From contig JAUKUA010000001.1 in NCBI GenBank assembly GCA_030549175.1, positions 1,798,001 to 1,862,000 on the forward strand: 64,000 nucleotides of DNA. Reading direction: 5' to 3'. The translations under genes and the position numbers were made by a program. The notes under the pieces are model-generated. The model saw only the letters and a program-made list of their open reading frames with translations. It was not told the origin of the DNA and made no database searches. Positions within the stretch are counted from its first letter, which is position 1; each line of letters starts with the position of its first letter. Source of the DNA: Lasiosphaeris hirsuta (lineage: Eukaryota > Ascomycota > Sordariomycetes > Sordariales > Lasiosphaeriaceae). Positions 11,597 through 22,600 of this stretch are shown here, in pieces.

Positions 11597-13091
11597 GCGG
11601 ACAATATCGACTTGACGATTTTTTTGGGTGGGGACGATGTAGACCTCTCTGAAACCGGAGCGGACCTGCAACATCCTATCAATGGGGGCGGTCTGGGGTT
11701 CCCTCCCGGGCTAGAAGACGAGTGTAACAGATTCGTACGCATCAGCAGCTGGTTGGCATACCTGTGAGTCTTAACCGGACTACCTCCAGGGCCCGATTAG
11801 AAGATCCGTACGATGTGGCCCGCTCATCACCTACTGGGTTTGGTCCCAGCACCCGTTAGTAGAGATGGTTTAAACCATGAAACCATAGTCGATACCCAGG
11901 AATGGGGCAGACACAAATGTCTCGCCTTTACCGCTATATGGGTCAGGGATACGGTCAGCGATACCAGTCAGCAATACCAGTCGGTTGAGGGTGCAAACGA
12001 AACATCACCCTCTGATGGGTGGGTATTTGTTATCCATTATTGGACATAGCGCAGGGTTGCTATTTTGTATTGTAGTCGGCTCAAATCGCGTGCCAGAATA
12101 CAACATATTGGGAATTCTAACAATATAGCAATGGGACTGATGAGCAGCGCAGGTAGTTGTTCTCATGGGGACCTCACTTGCTTCGCGTGACCGATTTGTA
12201 GCCGTTGCTATTTGATACTCGTTTCAAAGCCACTCGGCGTTGGAGATGAGCTATTCGGGGATATATACTGATTTTGCCATGGCTCTGTACTTGACCATCC
12301 CAAGCCCACCACTAACAAACAACCTTCTGAGGTAGATAACATTCGGGCTAGCAATGTGTCAGTGGTTTTGTGACATGTCTGAAGTTTCCCGAGCAGAGTC
12401 ACAACTTGGAAATCGAATTGATCGTAGTTCACAAAGTCATAGTTGGTCATGAGTGTCATAAATTTCGAGCTAAGGTGAATAGGTGATGACTCCATCGGTC
12501 TACAACGAAAATGGACAAAGGAGTTAGACAAACCATCGCTCCAGTCTAGCCAACCTCATTCTCCTCCACCTTCCACCTCCTTACTCTGCATCCCATATCT
12601 CTCAATCATGATATTTTTGCCCCATCGTAAAAGTCGTTATATGGACTGATTCACAAATTCGCTTGATATGATATGATAATGATGAAGAGCGCGCAAAAAA
12701 AGAAATCCAAATGCAAAACCAAAAATAAGAACAAGAAAAAAAAACACCGCATGCCCCCACATAAAAAAGCCCAGCAGCTCCATAAGTCATATCACTCCTG
12801 AAATGAGAATTGGTATATCCAAAAAGATCCAAAACGTGGGTTGCTCGTCCAGTGTCTATGTGATATATAATAAATTCGTCAATATCGGTCGTTGCTCACC
12901 CCGGCCTGGTGAACGTGTGGAAGCGACTCGTTGATTGCCATCGGCATTAGGTACTTTTTCTCCGGACGAGCTCCGAGAAAGCCAAATCGCCACTCCATAT
13001 CCGGCTCTACCAAGCCCTCTTGGCTTTTTCTCTTTCATGTCGAGAAAGAGCTAGAGGACCTAGCCCGGCACAAGGTACGTAGCAGCGATGC
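11597..13091. other. convergent intergenic region
   Basis: The 3' flanks of MED17 (plus) and the DUF8035-type gene (minus) meet here. Only short, featureless open frames are present. A small direct repeat (ATACCAGTC, twice) lies near 11960-11985. Nothing else is supported. Confidence 0.5.
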
Positions 13092-14812
13092 TCAGCGGTA
13101 GCTTCTCGATGGGCGGCCTGTCTCATAGGCCACTTCACTCTCGACAATGTGTTCTTCAAACCGAGGGCGATGGCGCCCGTGAGAATGGGAGTGGTGGTGA
13201 TGCCGGTACTCTCTATCCCATTCATCGCGGTACTCGCGCTCCCACTGGATTTCGTGGACGCGGTCCTTGCGAGCGCGGCGGACTGCGTCGGAGAGCTGGA
13301 CAAGCTGAAGAACATCCTCCTATTTAGCGTATTAGTTAACTGTAAGATGTGAGAAAAACTTGAGATCAAGGGTGCTTACATAGCGAAGGTATGTCATAAT
13401 GTAGAAGAACCATTCGGTCTCCTCGTACTCATACCCAAGCTCTTCAATCGCCTCACGGATGACTAGGTCCTTAGTGATCTCAGTCCACATCTCGTTGCGG
13501 CGCGGGGCCGGCGACGCTGTCTGGCGGTGGATGCTCATGCGCCTATCTGCGACAATGTCGATTTCCTTGTCGCCGCGATCTTGTTTGTCGTAGATGGAAA
13601 CGCTTAGTCGACTCTCGCGTGGCGAATCACGGTACTCTCGATCCGACAAAGAGGTCGACGAAGATACAACGGTGCTTCTCTCATCACGGTCAGGGATGAA
13701 CTTTGAGCGTCTCACTCCGCTATACTTCTGCCAGGTAACCTCGGCGGAGGCACCACCAGCACCGTCCATGCGCACCCGCTCCGTGCCGGGGGGCACATCC
13801 ACAATGGTCCAGTCTTTCGTGATACCTTGCTTAGCCTCGCCCATCCTGCCCCGGGAGTCGATCCTCTCAGTGATTTCGCGGGCCTCGTCGTCCTGATCGT
13901 GGAATATGGGAGCTGCGGAGTGGGCACGGCGGACACGGGAAGTGCTTCGGCGCGCATCGATATCAACGTGAAGGTGTCGGCGATCAGCTGAAACCAAGAC
14001 CTCCTCGTCATAAGACTGGATATGGGGCGAGGGCCTCTCTCTCGAGTAAGACCGAGGCCGGGAGACAGAGCGGCCGCGGTTCCTGGAGGAGTGCTTGTGG
14101 ATATCAACCTCTGTCTCATTGCGCGATGTGTAAATGTCGATCTCGGTATCGCGCTCCCTGCGGCGGGGCTGAGGCGGCGGCGAACGGGGTCGGGCATCAA
14201 TCATGCCTTCAAGCGTGTTAGTTGGGTTTCTAAAGCGAAAGTTGGAGGACTGGTGGCCTTCTTACCGTGGTTAACATCTGTGTAATGAGTGATGACCTCT
14301 CTCTCAACCACTGGGCCCTTGATGACCTGCGGGGGCGGCGAGGGACTGGGGCTTGGTCGCCTGCTCTCCTGCTCTCGCTTGATAATGCGAATGTGCTCTC
14401 GAGTGGGCGATGGAGAGTGGGCGCGGTCGATTATGCGGGTGGTAGTGCGCACTCTCTCTCTATCAGGCTCAGGGCTGCTGGATCGGTCACGCTCGAGGAT
14501 GCGAGTGCGAAGCCTCTCAAGGTCCGGGGCCCTGCTGCGGGATCTCATCCTCTGCGGGGGACTGACGCTCCTCGCCCTTGTGATGATACGCGCTTCGCGG
14601 ACACGCACAGGGCTGGGCGACCTCCGTCTTCGCTCGACAGTCTCAACTTCTCTCTGTCGGAGGACTAGAGGGCCCTGCTCAGGACGTCTTTCTTCACGAA
14701 GGAAGGAGGGCAGGCGGTCCCGCTCCGGCTCGCGGATCCGGACGTCAACATCTTGGCGGCGGCGGGAGGGCTCCCTGTAAAACTCGTCGATTCCGACGTG
14801 GCTTCTCGACAT
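13092..14812 (-). CDS. Arg/Ser-rich protein with C-terminal DUF8035-type domain
   Basis: Exons 14812-14266, 14206-13380 and 13319-13092 give 533 residues. Intron 14207-14265 has donor GTAAGA and branch ACTAACA. Intron 13320-13379 has branch ACTAATA. Both restore frame. The first 300 residues are arginine- and RS/SP-dipeptide-rich with acidic partners, predicted disordered. A conserved block at about 415-495 (AIEELGYEYEETEWFFYIM, then YEDVLQLVQLSDAVRRARKD) matches what I recall as a fungal domain of unknown function, DUF8035. A His-rich stretch (HHHHSHSHGRH) follows near 498. RS-rich composition suggests a nuclear or RNA-associated protein regulated by SR-type kinases, but that is inference. 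The biochemical role is unknown. Confidence 0.72.
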
Positions 14813-17477
14813 GGCGGCTGTCGCGAGATCTGTGTGTCTGGAGATTTTTTCTTGTGGTTGTGTTTGTGTCTGTGTCTGTGTCGCTGGTCACAGGACGGGG
14901 TGGGTGATGGCGGGGTGGTTGGGAACCTGGGAGCCTGGGCGGGGTCTGCTAGGACGAGAGACGGAGGGGACAGCGGGAAGACCGGCAAACGGTTTAAATA
15001 AAATTAGGACCCTAGACGGAGGGCTCCTAGCGTGCTGGCAGCCGGCTGCTGCTTTGTGTGCGGCTTATTTAGGGGCTTAGACTGAAGTGGAAGTTCAAGG
15101 CAGCCTGCTCGTTCGGTCGAGAGTCGAGGCTGTGACGTTAGGCGGCGGGTCGAGGGGTAGAGGCCAAGGCGGGGTCGTCGAAGGTGCGTCTGCGGGTCTG
15201 CGAGTCACAGCGATATTGTTCTGCGACACAGTCAAGTCGGGAAAGTCCAGAGGACGCTTGAGACGGAAAACTCAAAATCGAGACTATGAACGTCTAGCTG
15301 TTCCTCCTGTTCGCCAGGCTTCTGGGATATATACTACCAGCACAGAGCCGAAGGGGAGAATTAATAAGGCAGGCAAGGAACGAGCCGCGGAGGGAAGAGC
15401 CCGGCGCCCAAGAAGCTTGCGCAGACGAGTTTCAGGGTCTGGTCTGGCTGGTGTGCCAGCCACTCTCGAGCCAATTGATCGGGAGTTAATTTGGGCAGGA
15501 AACAACGTCGTCATCCCACAGCAGCGGCCCACCAGACCTGATCGGCAGGTATTAGCTAACGGCGGCTTCCCATGGTCTCCCCCCCTCTGTCCTCTGCCTT
15601 CGCTGCCCAGCCGCACGGCAACGGTGAGGGGCTGGTGTCAAGTTATTTCACTTCACGGCAGCGAGAGCCCGGGTCGGCGTCTAACCGTTTGACACAGAGC
15701 AACGATACTTGTTTCCGCTGGCGACGTTTGCGACGTCGGCGGGGCTGCATATGTGCGCTCCTAGTCTGCGCTTCCGGGCTTCAACGAGGCTGGGGCAATG
15801 GGCGACCTCTCAAGCTGGGCTTCCTTTCGATGGAGAAGACAGTGTCTTAGTTTCCGCAACTTGGAAAGACTAGTGCATTCATCCACCACGGCGGAAATAC
15901 GTGATGCGACGCATGCCTCGTAAAAACACACACGAGATCATTCCAACCGGGCTGGGCCGAGCGGATGATGAGACGTGATGGGTGACGATGGCCTAACCTA
16001 TCTCGATTTCAGCCATGTCAAGCAACCGAGTGGAGGTCCAGCAGCACTGGCAGCACACGCGCGCCAACCACCAACCACACGCGCACACCATCAGGCACTC
16101 GAGCATTCGGGCGGGCGTCCTGTTAAAAGCGCGCAAGGGCTGTTGGTGATGACAATCCACATGCACATCGACGAATACCGCTGCGACTTTTAGTCGCATG
16201 AACGTCAATGCCTCCTCTCTCTTCCTCGTCTGCAGCCCCCTCTCGAAAAAGAAAAACAGTCATCTCGCGCCAACACCCCTCAATAGGCCCCTCAGCATTC
16301 TCATACAACCGCAGCTCGAGTGGTGATGTTTCACCAAACTCCCCGTCCTCCAATCCAACGCGTAGTCGCGCTGATCACCAGTGCTGTAGGACTGCCAACT
16401 TTTTCACTTTTCGTCCCGAGCAGAGAGAAGCCGGCTTGGCGTTGAGGCCGAATCTCTCTGCGTCGAACCGAACCTCCCGAATGCGATCGGTGATGTAATG
16501 CTGCAGCAAGCGGGGTGAAAAAAAGGTGATAGCATGCTACCTGACTTCGATTGGGAGGAACAGTAAGACAATAGGACATGGAAGAACAGGCTATACTGCA
16601 TAGCGCCCTACCGGTATTGACTCGACCCAAGTGCCGGCTGTCATCATCGCTGTTGTGAATTGTGCCTTGGCAAGAAAGCAGATGAAGAAGATTTCACTGC
16701 TATGTACACTACTTTGCTACACCTCATCTGCGTGGAGGCTGAAGTAAATCGCAGAATGCTCTGGGATCGCCCAGTGTTACCGTTGGGCATCAAGATAGGC
16801 GTCGTGATAACGATCGAACGCCGCAAAATTCGGTCAGAGTCGCGGAGCGGACCTTGCAGCAGCGTCACATGTCTAAGCCGCGAACCCCAGCCGGGCGTTG
16901 AGATTGGTCCGTTCCCCGTTCCACCACACCTCTGACCTCTGGTGTCTTAGCGTTTGGTCTGGTCAGGTTAGAATCAAGCGCCTGATCTGTGGCAAAGAGG
17001 CGGCCCTGCTCCGAGTAAGTTGGCAGGCCACGGTGATGTCGTGGGCCTGTTGCTATCACAAGAACCACCGAAGTAGCCCGGTTGAGGAGCCGATATGCCC
17101 CACTTGCTAACGAGACTGGTCGTCTCGCACGTTGCATACTTTTCCACCCGGAGAATAGAGAAGCTTATTGAGCTAAAGCAAGACTGACTGGATGTCATTT
17201 TCCCCCAAGGACAAGAAAGAGGACCATACAGGAAGCTAGCGAGGCAAGGTACCTCAGCCGGGCAAAACAAGACGCACAAAACGCCGTCCAAAGGACCGCT
17301 CCGAGCCGCTATGGAAATCCTAGCCACTCCACACCTAATTAACGTGGCCCACTCATAAATAACACAGCATAAACTGTATAGATCGTGCGTTTTGTTGACC
17401 CTCGTAAACGCCCGGTTTGTCCGCCGCCAATTACACACACAGCCTGTATCTGTGGTTCATAACCCTTCATCGCCCAT
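14813..17477. other. intergenic region upstream of DUF8035-type gene
   Basis: This 2.7 kb stretch holds the promoter and leader of the DUF8035-type gene and the 3' flank of the zf-PARP gene. A TGTGTC-rich stretch at about 14855-14882 reads as a CA-rich leader on the gene's own strand. The longest open frame (15087-15692, plus) is Arg/Gly-rich with no domain and is not called. Confidence 0.5.
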
Positions 17478-18854
17478 CTACGCGGCGCCCTTGGACCGCC
17501 GTCCTCGCTTCGCCTTCGGCGCTGGCTTCTCAGGTTCGGCCTCGGGCTCTTCGTTGTCACTCTCCTCGACAGGTGCAGCTTTCTTTACTGCGCGCTTGGC
17601 TCTGGCCGTCGTCTTGGGAGGCTTGGGCTTTGACTCCGGCTCCTCTTCCGCTTCGCTTTCGTCCTTGACAGCGACAGCCTTGGCTCCACGTTTGCCCTTG
17701 GCCTTGGCTGCGGCCTTCTTGGGTGGCTTTGCTTCCTCCTCGTCCTCATCATCATCACTCTCGTCCTTGACCGGTGCAACAGCCTTGACCGCGCGCTTGG
17801 GTCGACCTACCGTCTTTTTCGGCGCCTCCTGCTCCTGTTCGGACTCGACACCGCTCTCATCCTTGACGGTAGCGGCAGACTTCTTTGCACCCCGTTTACC
17901 CTTGGCAGCTGCCTTCTTCGGTTCCGGTTTGGCCTTCTTAGCGGGAGGCTCCGGCTCTTCATCATCATCGACAGCCTTTTTGCGGCCACGTTTGGCAGGG
18001 GCCTTCTTCTTTGGTACGTCTTCTTCGTCTTCAACATCCTGTGGAAACATTAAAACCGAACCCGGCACCCAGTCTGCGAGGAGGGCATACCTCGTCATCA
18101 TCACTGGCCCCCATCTTCTTACGAGAGGCAGGAGCATGAATACCCCTCTGTCCAAGCTTGTTCATTGAAAGGTCCTTTGTCACCCAAGGTTAGTTGGATG
18201 AGGTCGAAAAGGTAGGAAAAGCGGTATGCTCACGCCCTTGAAATCCTCATCGTCAATGTGGCCCTGCTCAACTACACGCTTGATCTTCTCCTGTAATTCC
18301 GGTTTCTCACTGTCCAGAATTAGTTTTAGCACATAAAAATATATGACTTGTAATCCTTACTCGAGTTCCTCCCAGCCATCAATGGCATCCCATCGATACT
18401 CGCCCTTGGCATCTTTGCCAATCTTCTCACGCAGGTTTTCAACTTGACTTCCGGAAACACAGCCCCTGGTAGAAAATTAATGAGTGTTTCTCAAGCCATG
18501 AAGGTATAGGTCAATAGCAAGAAAAAAGAAATCTTACCAATGTCTCCACTGCCAACTTCCATGGTCCTTGATCTCAACCCAGGTGCCGAGACGAAGCTCA
18601 CCCTTCAAGATCTTGACATTGCTTTCCTTGCAGACCTTGTCTTTACAACCGGCACGGTTGTTCGCGGAGAGCTCTGTGGCAAAACATATATTCGTTAGCC
18701 GTCCGTTTGCTTTAGGCCCAGGGTTATTGCGCTGGCTGGCCGACCGTGCGATCAGGGGGACCAAGCATTTGCGGCCGTTCGCAATGTCTACAACAAAGAC
18801 AAGCAAAAATTACACGTTTTGTAAAAGCACATTCTTACCAATACGATACGACAT
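17478..18854 (-). CDS. Stand-alone PARP-type zinc-finger protein with charged repeat tail
   Basis: Six exons: 18854-18839, 18673-18538, 18465-18361, 18309-18234, 18174-18091 and 18038-17478, giving 325 residues. All five introns have GT...AG ends and keep frame. The N terminus is a PARP-type zinc finger: C15 and C20 in NNRAGCKDKVC, then GTWVEIKDHGSWQWRHWGC with H50 and C53. That is C-x4-C-x29-H-x2-C, the fungal spacing as I recall it. Such fingers in PARP1 and DNA ligase III bind nicked DNA. No ADP-ribosyltransferase or ligase domain follows. Instead there is a Lys/Arg and Asp/Glu tail with repeated KRGAK/KRAVK patches alternating with VKDES-type acidic patches, plus an AT-hook-like VGRPKRA. 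A nuclear DNA-break or chromatin-binding role is likely but inferred. It lies immediately downstream of, and in tandem with, the ATR gene. Confidence 0.85.
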
Positions 18855-18922
18855 TTTGAAAATCGCGCAATGAAGAGCCACAGCTGCGTGAGGAGTTAGG
18901 AGGAATCGACAGCAAAATCGAA

Positions 18923-18955
18923 GGTTGTGTGAGGTTGTGTGAGGTTGTGCGAGGT
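18923..18955. repeat. 10-base tandem repeat, GGTTGTGTGA type
   Basis: Three near-identical copies of a 10-base unit lie in the presumed leader or proximal promoter of the zf-PARP gene. On that gene's strand the unit reads TCACACAACC. Confidence 0.7.
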
Positions 18956-19429
18956 GAGGTGACGTGAAGAACTCGAAGTCGCGCTGCACTGACGCGAATG
19001 TCTTAGATGGGGATAGGCGCGTCCTCCACTAGCAAAGGGGAGGTTCGGGAAGGGAACAGGGAAGTCACTATTTTCGAGGAAAACCCCCCCGAAAAGTAGG
19101 GAAAGGGTAGAATTAGAGGGGAAGAGAGTAAGTGCTAATCACTTGAGGAATCTTTTTCCACAAGATTTTCTCAGGTTTCGGGTTGAAAGGGAAGGTGCGT
19201 GTCGCCAGGGAAATTGCATGAAAATCAGGTGAGGTGGGCAGCTGCTAGGGGTTCGTTGCTTAGGCGCTGCGACCACAGGTCCTTTTAGGCTAGGTAAGGG
19301 TGTGATACCGCCGAGCAACAAAAACAAATCGATGGACGCCCTTATCTCAAGGCTTTCAGGGGCAGCATAAATCGCAAGCTTTCCATCCTTTTCTCACTCC
19401 GTCGCCAGGCCTCCCACAATACTCCAGCC

Positions 19430-19495
19430 AAAAAAAAAAAAAAAAAAAAAAAAAAGAGAGAGCATCACCATATTTACAGTATTTTTTTTTTTTTT
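19430..19495. repeat. poly-A run of 26 followed by poly-T run of 14
   Basis: An uninterrupted A tract (19430-19455) is followed 26 bases later by a T tract (19482-19495). It lies 130-190 bases beyond the ATR stop codon. It may be a retroposed tail or simple slippage. Confidence 0.8.
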
Positions 19496-19621
19496 AAGTT
19501 CTAGACATTCCGATCTAAATCATTACACATGTTCCCATATCCCATTCACTCTTGGTTTCCGTACCTCCAAACAGTCTGCTTATGCCGTGATACTCCAAGT
19601 TTTCCCCGCTATCTCTAAAAC

Positions 19622-22600
19622 CTACAAGAATGGACACCATCCAATATACATAGCTGCCAAGTTCTTCGGGTCAACCGCTTGCTTGATCAGCTCCTCGACC
19701 TGCCCTTCCACGCCCAGCGGGATGCTTTCCTCAGGCAGCAGGCCCCTAACCTTACGCTTGATGCTCTCAACCACGCTTGTCGGGTTGAGCTTCACCACCT
19801 CGTGGTTCCGCTTCTTGGACCTCTGCAGGTCCAGCGTTGGGTCGTAGATAAACGCCTCCAGGATCGTCATCAACGTCTCTTCCTGCTGCCGTAAGACTTG
19901 CAGCGTCAGTTCGCTACAGTGCCTGAACGGACCCTCGTAGCGATATATCCCCATGGCCCTCTCCATGTTGTGCGTCAAGCGGAAGGGCACTCGCTCTGGC
20001 TGTGCAAACGTCAGTCCCTTGTCGAATAGGCAATTGAAGTCGACGTGGAAGATGCCGCCGTTACCCTCCTCAAGAAGAACATTCTCGCCGTGGCGGTCAC
20101 CTAATCCCAGTATCGTGCCGACCATGGACATAACGGCGCATGAACGTGTGTACTTGAGCCGCGCAGCGAACCAAGCCGATGGATTGGGGAACTGGGATAT
20201 AAACCAATCCGAAAGAATTGGTGGGAACATCCCGAGCACGGTCGTCGTGAAAATGCTGGCGTTCTCTTCCGACAGGCTGGCCTCCTTCATGAGCTGCGCA
20301 ATATGGCTGTAATTCGGGGCGATACCCCGTGTTTTGTAAATGCCGAGAAGAATATCCCGCAAAGTCTTGAGCCCGTCAACCCATTCGATGATGCCGCACT
20401 CTTCGTTGAGCGGTGTGACAGCGTAGGTCCTGATGTAGAGCTGACGTCTGCTCGCTCCGGCATCTCGTTTCAAAGAGCGGTTAATCAGTCCGTTGAACTC
20501 CATGAGACGCTGATCTGTGCGCAGATCGTCTTTGGGCTTGATCAATAGGCCATATAGCTTCCCATTAGAACCCCGTGCAGTGAGCTTGCGCGGCTTTGCC
20601 AGCGAGCCAAGGACCAGCACCTGGTCAAGGAACGACTCCACGGTGATGACGTCTCTGGAGAATGCCTTGTGCTTTTTGACGTTATCTGTCAAGGTTGGCA
20701 GTGTTGCGGTGAGACAGGTTTCGATAGGTACCACCAGCGGGCAAGGGGTGCACTTGTGGTTGAAGTTTAGATCCTTGGTGATGCTCGCCGTGGTTGTCCT
20801 ATTACTCTGGAAGTCACCGTTGTTGCAAGCCAGAAGAAGCTGCTCAGCAAGCTTCTCTCCCATCCGCAGCAATTGCTTTAGGTCATAGCTTACACCTTCG
20901 ACCTTTTTGCCAATGCTACGGACGGTATGCAGTATTTGGAGACCCCTGTTTCGGCGCTCCGAGTTCGTTCTCGTTGTCATGAAAGAGAAGAGGCTCCAAA
21001 GAGACTGCCGAGGGTGAGATTCCACAACCTTGACTATCATCTGCTGTAGGACCTCGAAGACCTCTAGGTTGGGGTGGGCTATCCGGGCAACGATCTGTGG
21101 CAAAGCCGTGTAGAAGATGAATGCCGGCATCCGAGGCAGATGTTTTTGGAAGTGCTTATGAAGCTCATGGAGTATAACCTTTCTCCGTGTATGCAGTTCG
21201 CGCGAGAGAGACACTTTGCCTTCTGGAGGTTTATCAACCTGGGCGCCAAGTTCAAGCCACAGGGTGAGAATACGCGGCAACGTTTGGTATAGGTACTTTG
21301 TTCCGTAGTTCAAAGAACGCAGGTAGTTCTCTATCACCAGTTTTGCCGTCTCTCCAGAGAGGTATTCGTCGGTTTGGTCGTCCGGCTTGAGCGCCTTTTC
21401 GGATTCAAGAACCTTTTTATAATGTCGGCCGAGATAATAGTGCCCCTTTTCCCACTGGGGGTATGCCTTGGCTGCTTTCTGAAATTTCGAGCGCAAAGCG
21501 CTGGCATGCGTTTGCCCTGTTGAGTCAAGCCACTTTGCAAGAAGTAGGTGGGCTCTCGCCGTATGCAGATTGCGTAATGCCTCCGGGTCTCTACTAGAAG
21601 ACGGTGACAGGATGTTTACGTTCAAGTTCATGAAGCTGTTTGTCTCGATGGCAAGCTGTAGAACCTGAATAGCCTTCCGGTGATGGCCATCTTTGTACAG
21701 CAATCGGGCGTTCTCGATGATCGCAGAATAATCACCAAGCTGCTGAGCATGAAGCACCGCGTTAAAAGACTGATGCATCGATCCAGCTTTTCTTGCCAGC
21801 CGAGCGGTAGAAAGCCATAGAGAGGCAATATCCTGGTCTCTGAATTTTGGTCTAGAAGGGTCAGTTGAAGGCTTTTTTTGGTAGAGGCTGTATAAACATA
21901 CTTCATCAGCTCCATAGCTGCTCTCCGAACCCCGAGAAGGTATTGTTTGTCGTCAACATAAGCACCCAAAACTTCCAAACGGCGTTCAAGAGCAGATAGA
22001 AGAGCTTTTTGGTGGCCGTACCCCTGCGGCTCTGCGCTGATGATCATTTCCAGGTCGGCCAGAACGTGGCATCTGAGCATCAGATCATGGCAGGCTCGCA
22101 GCGAGGATGTTGTGGCGTAGGACATCGAGCCAGCTACCTTTTCTCGGAGCATTTTTATATGATCCTTGAACTTGCCGATATTACCGTCTTTCAACGATAG
22201 TAAAGCTTGTCCGATTCCAAGGTTGAAGACCTCAGAGACATCACCTGTATTATAGAGGCGAAGGTATTTCTCCAGAGTTTGCCACCTGTTAGTTGCCCAA
22301 GAAGCCTCGACGGCATAAGGCGCTATTCTGTTGATCGTAGTCGCGTTGGTCCTCATGCCTTCGACATAGTTCAATAGGACGTCTGCGATCGGAAGTCAGT
22401 AATCTATCCCCCAAAACAAATAAACGCCTCGAGTTCACTGACCATGCTGCCCTGATTCTTTGAGACACGTCAAGAAATCTAGTTGGAAATCGACATTCTC
22501 GGGATCACTTTCGAGTACAACCTCGTACCAAGTTTGGGCTGCAGTCCATCGACCGGCCTTTCGGTGGCTGAGGGCCTGTTGGTCAAGAGAGAAGCTCTGG

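Larger units (their letters stand above)
18855..19621. other. intergenic region, zf-PARP promoter and ATR 3' flank
   Basis: Contains a three-copy 10-base tandem repeat (GGTTGTGTGA type) at about 18923-18955, 70-100 bases upstream of the zf-PARP start. Further on are a run of 26 A at 19430-19455 and a run of 14 T at 19482-19495. No coding signal was seen. Confidence 0.6.

Noticed and set aside
15087..15692. 201-codon plus-strand open frame
   Set aside because: Arg/Gly-rich translation of a GC-rich promoter region with no recognisable motif.
17392..18168. 258-codon plus-strand open frame, Ser/Ala/Leu-rich
   Set aside because: Antisense shadow of the Lys/Glu-rich tail of the zf-PARP gene.
18534..18806. 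Open frame joining intron sequence to the PARP finger exon
   Set aside because: Reading through the 165-nt first intron inserts a non-family stretch before the finger. Splicing from the ATG exon gives the expected MSYRIELSANNRAGC.
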